Below, piece after piece: positions 1-6,565 of a DNA stretch of 6,944 nucleotides. The notes beneath the pieces were generated by a model, which did no database searches, was not told where the DNA came from, and was given only the letters and a program-made list of their open reading frames with translations. Within the stretch, counting starts at the first letter, position 1. Each line of letters begins with the position of its first letter. The DNA is from Ekhidna sp. Lineage in GTDB: Bacteria; Bacteroidota; Bacteroidia; Cytophagales; Cyclobacteriaceae. The stretch lies in the NCBI GenBank assembly GCA_013214445.1, contig JABSPG010000210.1, forward strand, positions 1 through 6,944, read 5' to 3'. The translations under genes and the position numbers were made by a program.

Positions 1-359
1 ATATGTTAAATAGCGCCCTTTCTGATACGGTGACCTATGTTCGCGACCTGACACTGCCTAAGTTTCAACTGGAGTTTAAAACAGACCTCCTGGATATACT
101 TGTCGCCATGGGCATGCCAATTACGGGGTTAGACGGACTGTTTGAGGAAGAACTTCCTTTGGCGATTAGTAAAGTAATCCATCAGTCTTTTCTGGAGGTG
201 AATGAGGAAGGTTCTGAGGCTGCTGCAGCGACAATCGTTGGAATTGAGCTGACTTCTGCTCCTGTAGCTACACGAATCAATCAGCCTTTTGTGTTCCTGA
301 TTCGAGAAAGAAACAGTGGAACGATCCTGTTTTCAGGTAAGCTCCTAGATCCAAGGTAA
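1..359 (+). CDS. Serpin family serine protease inhibitor, C-terminal part (5' end outside window)
   Basis: This is the last ~118 residues of a serpin, a suicide-type protease inhibitor; full serpins are about 370-420 residues, so the start lies upstream of the window. The frame is open from base 1, so the ATG at base 3 is probably internal. Residues are counted from that ATG. The typical segment before the loop is present (KVIHQSFLEVNEEG, 57-70), then the hinge GSEAAAAT (70-77). The small residues at P15-P8 are typical of inhibitory serpins, in which the cleaved loop inserts into sheet A. By register with alpha-1-antitrypsin, P1 would be Thr84 and P1' Ser85. The distance from P1' to the conserved PF (95-96) equals that in antitrypsin. 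The C-terminal signature FVFLIRERNSGTILFSGKL (96-114) is intact. The target protease is unknown, and location cannot be judged without the N terminus. The next gene starts 79 bases downstream on the same strand. Confidence 0.95.
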   Translation, partial: MLNSALSDTVTYVRDLTLPKFQLEFKTDLLDILVAMGMPITGLDGLFEEELPLAISKVIHQSFLEVNEEGSEAAAATIVGIELTSAPVATRINQPFVFLIRERNSGTILFSGKLLDPR

Positions 360-438
360 GCGGTGTTTGAATCGGATTAAGTATCGTATTCATTTCATTC
401 GGCATATATTGCAAGATGATCTAGTCTACGATTACGCT

Positions 439-1659
439 ATGAAACACCTACTGCTCCTTCTCCTCATGGGCGCTGTTTTCTCTTGCACGCAAGACCAGGC
501 AGAGCCTGTGGTTTGGAAATCCATTGAATCAGATTTACAAACACTCATCATCCAGGCACAAGACGGAGACACCATCAGCATTCCGGAGGGAGAATTCATC
601 TTTAAGAACCCGCTGATCATTGATGGTTTGAAAGATTTGGTTCTGGAAGGTGCGGGCATGGATAAGACTTTGCTGTCCTTTGAACTGCAAGACCGTGGGG
701 CAGAGGGTATCAGAGCCGCAAACTGTACCAACTTACTTTTTCGTGATTTCACCATTCAGGATTCTCCCGGAGATAACATAAAGGTTACCGACACATATGG
801 CATCCGATTTACGAACGTGCGGTCACAGTGGACAGGAGAGCCCAAAGAAGAAAACGGAGCGTACGCTTTTTATCCGGTATTGTGCAAGAATGTGGTCATT
901 GAAGATTGTATTGCGATTGGTTCATCTGATGCGGGTATTTACGTTGGGCAATCAGATAGCGTCATCATCCGAAATAATGAAGTCTTCCACAATGTGGCAG
1001 GGATTGAAAGCGAGAACAGTCGGTGGGTGGAGATCTATGAAAACCATGCGCATGACAATACGGGTGGGATTCTTATTTTTGACATGCCAGGCCTCACGCA
1101 GAGTGGACACACCACCCGAGTGTTTGATAATAAAGTAATAAGCAACAACCTTAGAAACTTTGCACCAGAAGGGAATGTGGTTTCGGTGGTTCCTCCTGGG
1201 ACAGGTATCATGATGATGGCTACTCGTAAAATTGAAGTATTCAATAATCGCATTTCGCACAATCGAACCTTGGGATTGGCACTGGCAAGCTATACGCTGG
1301 TGGAAGCATTAGGTGCGGAGGAAGGTTCACAACTTGACTCGGCGAACAGCCGAATAAATAACGCCTATGACCCGCACCCAAACTATGTTTACGTGCATGA
1401 TAATGAAGTAGAGAATAAGCATTGGTTTCCAACCTTTGATAGCGAATTCGGGCTGCTTTTCATGCGGTATTTCGCTTTCAATTTACCAGACTTTGCGATT
1501 GACGGCATCCTTCCTCCTGATGAGGAGTTTGTCTTGTGCATGAGCAACAACGGAGACATAAAATTCGCCAATATTGATGCGGCCAACGAGTTTGAAGGAC
1601 GAACCACAGATTGGAGTCCTTATGCGTGCGAGACTGGGACCATTGAACCGATCTTCTGA
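439..1659 (+). CDS. Parallel beta-helix repeat lipoprotein, partner of SO_2930-type diheme cytochrome (TIGR03805-like)
   Basis: The product is a 406-residue predicted lipoprotein of unknown function. I chose the ATG at 439 because it opens directly into a lipoprotein signal peptide: MKHLLLLLLMGAVFSC with acylated Cys16. The frame extends upstream to a TTG at 367, but that would put 24 charged residues before the signal. The domain begins with a typical beta-helix N-terminal cap (DGDTISIPEG, about 43-52) and continues with stacked turns to about residue 326. Asn-rich turn motifs are visible, for example SVIIRNNEVFHN, VEIYENHAHDN, IEVFNNRISHN and VYVHDNEVEN. The segments SSDAGIYVGQ, NTGGILIFDMPGL and NFAPEGN agree with my recollection of the TIGR03805 family, which is repeatedly found beside, or fused to, the cytochrome family encoded next. 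The fold resembles polysaccharide lyases and NosD-like proteins, but no lyase catalytic site is evident. Its stop overlaps the next start by one base. Confidence 0.9.
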   Translation: MKHLLLLLLMGAVFSCTQDQAEPVVWKSIESDLQTLIIQAQDGDTISIPEGEFIFKNPLIIDGLKDLVLEGAGMDKTLLSFELQDRGAEGIRAANCTNLLFRDFTIQDSPGDNIKVTDTYGIRFTNVRSQWTGEPKEENGAYAFYPVLCKNVVIEDCIAIGSSDAGIYVGQSDSVIIRNNEVFHNVAGIESENSRWVEIYENHAHDNTGGILIFDMPGLTQSGHTTRVFDNKVISNNLRNFAPEGNVVSVVPPGTGIMMMATRKIEVFNNRISHNRTLGLALASYTLVEALGAEEGSQLDSANSRINNAYDPHPNYVYVHDNEVENKHWFPTFDSEFGLLFMRYFAFNLPDFAIDGILPPDEEFVLCMSNNGDIKFANIDAANEFEGRTTDWSPYACETGTIEPIF

Positions 1660-1661
1660 TG
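1657..1661 (+). other. TGATG stop/start overlap coupling the beta-helix and cytochrome genes
   Basis: The TGA stop of the beta-helix gene (1657-1659) shares its A with the ATG of the cytochrome gene (1659-1661). No Shine-Dalgarno-like sequence precedes the second ATG. This suggests that its translation depends on ribosomes finishing the first gene, so the two proteins would be made in a linked ratio. Confidence 0.85.
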
Positions 1662-2702
1662 AGGGTTTTTATACTTTTTCTGTTGATTACTACTGCCTGT
1701 GCTACACCAGACAAGAAAAGGCCAATCGTGATAGAGGAGGTGGAATTGGGGGTTGAAGAGGTGGTTGACTATCCCAAGTTATTGAGTGAGTGGGATCTTT
1801 TTGAGGAACCATTGAATCAACTGCAACCTAAAGGCGAGCAAACGTTTGCCTACCAAATCAACTCTGCTCTTTTTTCAGATTACGCGCACAAGGCTCGGTT
1901 TATCCAATTGCCAGAAAATACGAAAATCAACTATGTAGAAGCAGAGGTCTTGGATTTTCCGAAAGGGACGATATTGATCAAAAACTTCTATTATCCAGCT
2001 GATTTTAGGAAACCGGAGGGTGAGCGAAGAGTTCTGGAAACTCGCCTACTTGTACACGCAGCGGAGGGTTGGGATGCGATGGTTTATGAATGGAATGACG
2101 AACAAACGGATGCAAAACGACTCATTTTGGGAAATAGAAAGACAGTGGAATGGACAGATAAATACGGCGCACTGCAGCGTGTGAACTATTCGATTCCTTC
2201 TCAACCGCAGTGTAAAAGCTGTCATGATATGAATGGGAAGCTCACCCCAATAGGCCCTACTGTCCGACAACTGAATAGGGAGGATCAATTGATAAGCTGG
2301 ACAAATAATGGGTGGCTGCAACTTCCAAAAGAAGGGACACTACCCAAACTGGTCAACTACCTAGATCAAGAAGCGGATCTTGACCAACGTGCTCGAGCCT
2401 GGTTGGAGATTAACTGTGCCCATTGTCACAGAAAAGAAGGTCCTGCAAAAAACTCAGGATTGTACTTACAGGCATCTCAGACAGATCCCTACCGACTAGG
2501 GGTAAACAAGCCTCCGATTGCCGCAGGAAAAGGTTCAGGAGGGTTGAAGTACAGCATTGTGCCGGGAAGACCGGATCAATCCATTCTGATTCATCGGATT
2601 GCTTCTATGGAGCCTGGCGAAATGATGCCGGAAGTGGGTAGGGGCATGAATCACAAAGAAGGTATTGCCCTGATCGAGGAATGGATCAGTGCGATGGATT
2701 GA
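1659..2702 (+). CDS. SO_2930 family diheme c-type cytochrome lipoprotein (TIGR03806-like)
   Basis: The product is 347 residues and carries two covalent heme c sites: CKSCH (185-189) and CAHCH (253-257). The N terminus MRVFILFLLITTAC is a short lipoprotein signal with the acylated Cys probably at 14, so the protein should be periplasmic and membrane-anchored; which membrane is unclear. Residues 40-180 form a cysteine-free domain with typical family features (QINSALFSDYAHKARFIQLP). The tail IVPGRPDQSILIHRIASM and the following MMPEVGR (322-328) resemble the distal-ligand region of small cytochrome c domains, so Met322 or Met323 may be the sixth ligand of the second heme. The ligand of the first heme is not obvious. 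In other genomes this family is adjacent or fused to the beta-helix family, as here. The electron donor, electron acceptor and purpose are unknown. The gene ends 30 bases from a convergent gene. Confidence 0.92.
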   Translation: MRVFILFLLITTACATPDKKRPIVIEEVELGVEEVVDYPKLLSEWDLFEEPLNQLQPKGEQTFAYQINSALFSDYAHKARFIQLPENTKINYVEAEVLDFPKGTILIKNFYYPADFRKPEGERRVLETRLLVHAAEGWDAMVYEWNDEQTDAKRLILGNRKTVEWTDKYGALQRVNYSIPSQPQCKSCHDMNGKLTPIGPTVRQLNREDQLISWTNNGWLQLPKEGTLPKLVNYLDQEADLDQRARAWLEINCAHCHRKEGPAKNSGLYLQASQTDPYRLGVNKPPIAAGKGSGGLKYSIVPGRPDQSILIHRIASMEPGEMMPEVGRGMNHKEGIALIEEWISAMD

Positions 2703-2732
2703 GAACTTGGATCCTTTACCTTAATTCCTGCC

Positions 2733-3809
2733 TTATTGCGTGAGCTTTCGCATGACCCACTCCAAGGGGCCTGCTTTCTTATACTTCGTCCAAGTTATTG
2801 CAAACAGGATGCATAGAAAACTAAAGCCCAGCGCATAGCTAAGTGAGAATTCAATGGAATACGAGCCCATGCTTTTCGGGTCGATCACTTCAATGGCTCC
2901 CATGCCAATAATGACATGTGCCACATAAAAGGTCAAAGCCAGTTGCCCTGTCTGATACAGCGCATTGATTATGGGATTACTTCCGAACCTTTTGGCTATT
3001 AGGATGCATCCAGAGATGATGGCAAAAGCGATAGCTATCCCATTGAACATGTACAAGGGGAGTGGGGGCATTGGGTGAGTGCCAAGTATAGGTGTTAGCT
3101 CATCTGTTGTTGCTTGATTTTCTTCAGACAAGATGAGAATCGAAAGAAAGGAGAGCACTTGGATGAAACCGAAGCTAATGGCACTTATCCAAAATGTCTT
3201 CTTGATGAATTGCTTATCATGTAAATTTTGTTTGCCAAACCAGTACCCAAAAAGCATGAAAGCAGTCCATGGGATTACCGGATGAAAACCATTGAAGAAG
3301 AGGTTTCGGATGAATCCATTTACAGTCCAAAAGTCGGGATATTCCAGCGTATCGAAATTCCAACCCGTTTCATAATCCAGGAAGAGCATAGCAACAGGGT
3401 AGAGTATAATTATTGAGACCGCTGTGGCTAGGATGGTCTTTGACTTGCTGGATAATAGGAGGATCGTGATGGCGATGTAGACTCCATAAAAATGGAGAAT
3501 GTCTGCAGGCCAAATAGCCATATAGGAAATGCCCACAACGAAAAGGAAGAGGGCTCTTTTGGCAATTACCTTCTTGATTAATCCAAGCTTTTTCTGGTCG
3601 TTTTTCTTTACAGCTGATTTTGTGGTGAGTGCGAGTCCAAGCCCGGCTAGCACCACAAATGTGGCGGCTGCCTTACCGTCGAAGATGCCAGCAAATGATT
3701 TGACCCAACCCTCGCCTTCAGCGCCCAAGACAATTTTAAAGTTGACAATGATCATTCCGATCACTGCCACTGCTCTAGCAACATCGATTCCTTTGATTCT
3801 TTCGTTCAT
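2733..3809 (-). CDS. DUF418 / HGSNAT-like polytopic membrane protein
   Basis: This is a 358-residue integral membrane protein with roughly ten hydrophobic segments, including about 12-29, 47-62, 84-101, 105-120, 126-144, 178-192, 205-228, 252-272, 285-306 and 320-341. The N terminus RIKGIDVARAVAVIGMIIVN fits the 'R..lDv.Rg.a..GM..vN' opening shared by DUF418 proteins (E. coli YeiB type) and the heparan-alpha-glucosaminide N-acetyltransferase (HGSNAT/DUF1624) family. ILHFYGVY (104-111) and HPVIPWTAFMLFGYWFGK (176-193) are further landmarks. The C-terminal part has the DUF418 pattern GQLALTFYVAHVIIG (288-302) and ends GPLEWVMRKLT (347-357), close to the family's GPxEWLWR signature. Members are suspected membrane acyltransferases or transporters; the substrate is not inferable. 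It appears monocistronic, convergent with the cytochrome gene and divergent from the channel gene. Confidence 0.85.
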   Translation of the reverse strand: MNERIKGIDVARAVAVIGMIIVNFKIVLGAEGEGWVKSFAGIFDGKAAATFVVLAGLGLALTTKSAVKKNDQKKLGLIKKVIAKRALFLFVVGISYMAIWPADILHFYGVYIAITILLLSSKSKTILATAVSIIILYPVAMLFLDYETGWNFDTLEYPDFWTVNGFIRNLFFNGFHPVIPWTAFMLFGYWFGKQNLHDKQFIKKTFWISAISFGFIQVLSFLSILILSEENQATTDELTPILGTHPMPPLPLYMFNGIAIAFAIISGCILIAKRFGSNPIINALYQTGQLALTFYVAHVIIGMGAIEVIDPKSMGSYSIEFSLSYALGFSFLCILFAITWTKYKKAGPLEWVMRKLTQ

Positions 3810-4005
3810 GATACCAATGAAGCGTAAAGAAAGCCTTTTCTCGTTGGAATGCAGGTTGGTCTAAATAGCGTGATTGTATTTAAATCATTTTATTCTAACA
3901 GACATTCATACTTCATCCATTCTACCTTTATGTCAGTACAGATAAAAAAATGGTTTAGTACTAATTTTAAGGATAGTTTACTTGCCTATGCTGTCTAGCC
4001 AAATT
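3810..4005. promoter_or_regulatory. Divergent intergenic region, presumed promoters for the DUF418 and channel genes
   Basis: This AT-rich gap of about 196 bases lies between two divergently transcribed genes, so it should hold a promoter for each. No full match to the Bacteroidota promoter pattern (TTTG near -33, TAnnTTTG near -7) was found. The nearest is TACCTTTA at 3923-3930 on the + strand, without a well-placed TTTG upstream. A perfect 10-base palindrome, TTAGTACTAA (3955-3964), lies 24 bases before an alternative ATG at 3988 and 41 bases before the chosen ATG at 4006. It could be an operator, but a palindrome of this length is not rare by chance in such a stretch. No credible small gene or RNA was seen. 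Confidence 0.4.
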
Positions 4006-5646
4006 ATGAGAATTCCCTTCTTTGCGTTCTTGCTTACTATATCGATAAATCTGCAATGTCAGGAAAATAAGCAGATAGATTATGTGGATTTTTTGGCGTC
4101 ATGGATCATGGCTGATGAATCTGAAAATGGATACTTGATTGAAGATATAGCGATTGACTATTCTCAGGTTAGTGGTGAAATACGGGATTCTTGTAATGAC
4201 TCGGATGGGAATGCTCTTGCTGATTTCATTAGAAAGAAATATCCTGATATTCAAATTGATTTAGACTCAACTGGTAGAATTATATTAAAGAGCGATCTAG
4301 AATTCAGCAATGGAGGTTTTTTGAAGTTGGTATGCATAAGTTGTCTGGGAAGACTTGCTGTAAATAGAAGTGTCGGCGTTGTGGTGAAAAATAGTGTCAT
4401 AAAATCACTAAACATAGAAGCCGATGAGGATAATCTGGCGGTTAATGACTTTCAGATTTGGGATTCTAAAGTCGAAGACTTGGTGGTTTCAGGATCTAAT
4501 CCTTCAGCAATCTACTTATCGGATAATCATTTTGGAAGGCTTCAATTACGTGGACAATTTGAGACCATAGATATTTCTGGAAATAGGTTTGTGAGTGAAA
4601 TGCTACCTGAGCATGTAAATTCCTTCTTTGAGACCATCAATTATGCTGGTATAAGAGATCAATTGCAGAATGTCAGAGAATTCTCTTTCATTGGAAATGA
4701 AACTGATACCATATCTAATACAATGATGTATGTCGGGGTAGAGGCTGATGTTTTTTCCTTTACTTTAAATAGAATTGGCTCAGATATTACACTTAAGAGA
4801 TCTGCGGGCAGGGATAGGTTCTATTTATCAAGAAATAGCTTCTTTAATCGCGTTTCTTTGAACGAACTCATCTATTCAGAAACCTTCAATGAAATCGACT
4901 GGGAAGCACTTCAGGGTCGATTATCTAATGCTAGGTATAGAAATGAGGATGGCTATAATGATAGTATTTTGAATTCTTTAAATATTCATTCTTACAAGGC
5001 AGAACCGGACTTTTGGATGAGTACGGATTTTGTTTTTGTTCAACCAGATCAACAATCTCCGAAGATCTTCAGTAAAGGTGACTATGATAATTTGATAAGA
5101 GATTATTATAAGCTCTACAGCATTTTCAAGGGAAATGGAAATATAGCTTCAGCTAATTCGGTTTACTCTGAAATGAAAGATATCGAGACATTGCGGTATG
5201 AAAAAAATTATCAAATTAACGCTAGTTTAAAAAGCTATTTTCGGTGGCGTTTAGGCCAATTACTTAAATTCTATACTGAAAATGGCACAGACCCTGCGAA
5301 AGCCATGGTTATATCGTTTTGGATTATGCTAGCTTTTGCAGTTTTTTATTTTTTCTTTCCGTCCGAATGGGACGTATCCAGTAAGAACCAATTAATGGTC
5401 AACATTCGATCAGCTTTGAATAAACAGGAAGAAGGAACTGGGAAAGCTGTTCTAAAATCGGTTCTGCTTCTTTTGTTAAGTCTAGTAAATGCGATGACCC
5501 TCAGTTTGAACTCTTTCGTTACCCTGGGGTTTGGAACCATTCCCACCAAAGGTTTGGCCAGGTATGTATGCATCGTACAGGGTTTTGTCGGTTGGTTTTT
5601 GCTTAGTCTATTTAGCGTGTCATTGATTAATCAAGTCCTGTTTTAG
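4006..5646 (+). CDS. Exported beta-rich domain fused to a potassium-channel-like pore (Ion_trans_2-like)
   Basis: The product is 546 residues from the chosen ATG at 4006, which opens into MRIPFFAFLLTISINLQC, a signal peptide or signal anchor; an ATG at 3988 would add six residues. Residues 25-340 are beta-rich and resemble an irregular beta-helix or pentapeptide-like fold (for example SVIKSLNIEAD, FETIDISGNRF, RFYLSRNSFFNRVSL), with a CISC pair at 110-113. A helical linker (about 360-425, LYSIFKGNGNIASANSVYSE) recalls the 'gdye.A..fy.rEm' segment that precedes the pore in pentapeptide-repeat channels. Membrane helices lie at about 433-451, 480-497 and 520-542. Between the last two is a pore loop with filter TLGFGT (506-511), against the classic TVGYGD. 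An exported N domain, inside loop 452-479 and cytoplasmic C terminus give the correct filter orientation. Thr replaces the usual Asp after the filter. Ion selectivity and gating signal are unknown. Confidence 0.72.
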   Translation: MRIPFFAFLLTISINLQCQENKQIDYVDFLASWIMADESENGYLIEDIAIDYSQVSGEIRDSCNDSDGNALADFIRKKYPDIQIDLDSTGRIILKSDLEFSNGGFLKLVCISCLGRLAVNRSVGVVVKNSVIKSLNIEADEDNLAVNDFQIWDSKVEDLVVSGSNPSAIYLSDNHFGRLQLRGQFETIDISGNRFVSEMLPEHVNSFFETINYAGIRDQLQNVREFSFIGNETDTISNTMMYVGVEADVFSFTLNRIGSDITLKRSAGRDRFYLSRNSFFNRVSLNELIYSETFNEIDWEALQGRLSNARYRNEDGYNDSILNSLNIHSYKAEPDFWMSTDFVFVQPDQQSPKIFSKGDYDNLIRDYYKLYSIFKGNGNIASANSVYSEMKDIETLRYEKNYQINASLKSYFRWRLGQLLKFYTENGTDPAKAMVISFWIMLAFAVFYFFFPSEWDVSSKNQLMVNIRSALNKQEEGTGKAVLKSVLLLLLSLVNAMTLSLNSFVTLGFGTIPTKGLARYVCIVQGFVGWFLLSLFSVSLINQVLF

Positions 5647-5654
5647 CAGAGTAC

Positions 5655-6527
5655 TTACTTTCGATACTCATGCTTTACCCAGTCTACCTCCATTTCCCAG
5701 TTTTGGGTCATGGGTGCATCGTTGATCTTGGCAAAATTGAGAATAGCAAACATGGGTTCTTGGATATTGGCACCTTCTCCTACCGCTCGGTAAACCTCTT
5801 TTTCGTCTAGCCGAAAGATCAGGTCATCACCTTCCCACTCGACAGAGTAATCGTGATAGTCGGCAAGAGTTGCTTGCTGCACTAACATCTTTCCTTGCCA
5901 ATCACCGCTCTGGCACTCACCCAGGCTTTTGATTGCTCGTGCTGCATAGTGATCAGGTCCACCGTCGCTGTGGTGCTCGAAGATATCTATTTCCCCAGAG
6001 CCAGGTAGCGGCCAACATACAGTCTCATCTGCATCTTCTACTGGCGGCTCGTTGTTATATGCTCCCAAAAGCCACCAGGCAGGAAACATGCCTGACTGAC
6101 CACTGTCTTTCACCCTTAGCCTAGCTGTCCACTTGCCTTTTGCAAATTCCTTTCGGTTTTTGGAGATGATGCGCCCCGCCACATATTGGGTTGGCGGATG
6201 TACTGCTCCGGTTTTTACATCTAGACTAGTGCAAGGTTGCTTTTCTCCAAGATCAATGACCCTAAGTTTAAGGGTGCTGTTGCTGACCTCCCGTGTATTG
6301 AACTCGCCATTGGGAACGTAACATTGATCTTCATTATTGACCCAGATCATCTGATCTTGCCAATTCTCTTCATTGAAAGTCTCAAAATCATCAAAGAAAT
6401 CGGTTTCCCAGGTTTTGGCGGCTTGGGTTTCGCTATTGGCTTTCTGGGTAGACGGGTTGCAACTGTTCATCAGGGTTAAAACTAGAACGATTGGGATAAT
6501 TAGGTTGTTTTGAATGTTGTTAGACAT
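5655..6527 (-). CDS. GH16 family glycoside hydrolase lipoprotein (laminarinase/beta-glucanase-like)
   Basis: The product is 290 residues, about the normal size of a single GH16 catalytic domain plus leader. The N terminus has a lipoprotein-type signal (IIPIVLVLTLMNSC, Cys23), followed by a Ser/Thr/Gln-rich linker to about 40. The catalytic core contains FPAWWLLG (148-155) and the GH16 active-site strand GEIDIFEHH (178-186). Here Glu179 is the expected nucleophile, Asp181 the assisting acid and Glu184 the acid/base. The EXDXXE spacing is that of laminarinases, agarases and carrageenases, not the EXDXE of lichenases. The strands PMFAILNFA (258-266) and MEVDWVKHEY (279-288) close the jelly-roll as usual. 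Four non-lipid cysteines (69, 99, 171, 205) could form disulfides. A beta-1,3-glucan substrate is likely but not proven; no SusC/SusD genes lie in the window. It follows the broken GNAT gene by 38 bases on the same strand and converges on the channel gene with 8 bases between stops. Confidence 0.93.
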   Translation of the reverse strand: MSNNIQNNLIIPIVLVLTLMNSCNPSTQKANSETQAAKTWETDFFDDFETFNEENWQDQMIWVNNEDQCYVPNGEFNTREVSNSTLKLRVIDLGEKQPCTSLDVKTGAVHPPTQYVAGRIISKNRKEFAKGKWTARLRVKDSGQSGMFPAWWLLGAYNNEPPVEDADETVCWPLPGSGEIDIFEHHSDGGPDHYAARAIKSLGECQSGDWQGKMLVQQATLADYHDYSVEWEGDDLIFRLDEKEVYRAVGEGANIQEPMFAILNFAKINDAPMTQNWEMEVDWVKHEYRK

Positions 6528-6565
6528 CTATGGGTTCTTTTTGGTCATATTTAGAAAAGTTAGTT

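Noticed and set aside
366..395. Possible Bacteroidota promoter before the beta-helix gene (TTTG at 366-369)
   Set aside because: The -33-like TTTG is present but no TAnnTTTG lies at the right distance; the nearest TA is followed by four bases before TTT.
367..438. Upstream TTG start for the beta-helix gene
   Set aside because: It adds 24 residues with many charges ahead of a clear lipoprotein signal peptide that begins at ATG 439.
439..1659. Beta-helix protein as an active pectate or alginate lyase
   Set aside because: No lyase catalytic Arg/Lys/Asp signature could be recognised, and the sequence fits the function-unknown paired family better.
3529..3864. Open frame of 111 codons on the + strand opposite the DUF418 gene
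   Set aside because: It is antisense to a well-supported membrane-protein gene; the product has no recognisable domain, and its composition reflects the reverse of hydrophobic codons.
4324..4347. CISC in the channel's N domain as a heme or thioredoxin site
   Set aside because: There is no His after the second Cys, so it is not a heme c site, and the surrounding sequence lacks a thioredoxin fold pattern.
5649..5669. GAGTA...TACTC inverted repeat between the channel and GH16 stops as a terminator
   Set aside because: The stem is only five base pairs with an 11-base loop, has no T-run, and lies mostly inside the GH16 coding sequence.
5655..6527. GH16 gene as part of a polysaccharide utilisation locus
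   Set aside because: No SusC/SusD pair, sulfatase, regulator or second glycoside hydrolase is visible in the window; the flanking genes are unrelated.
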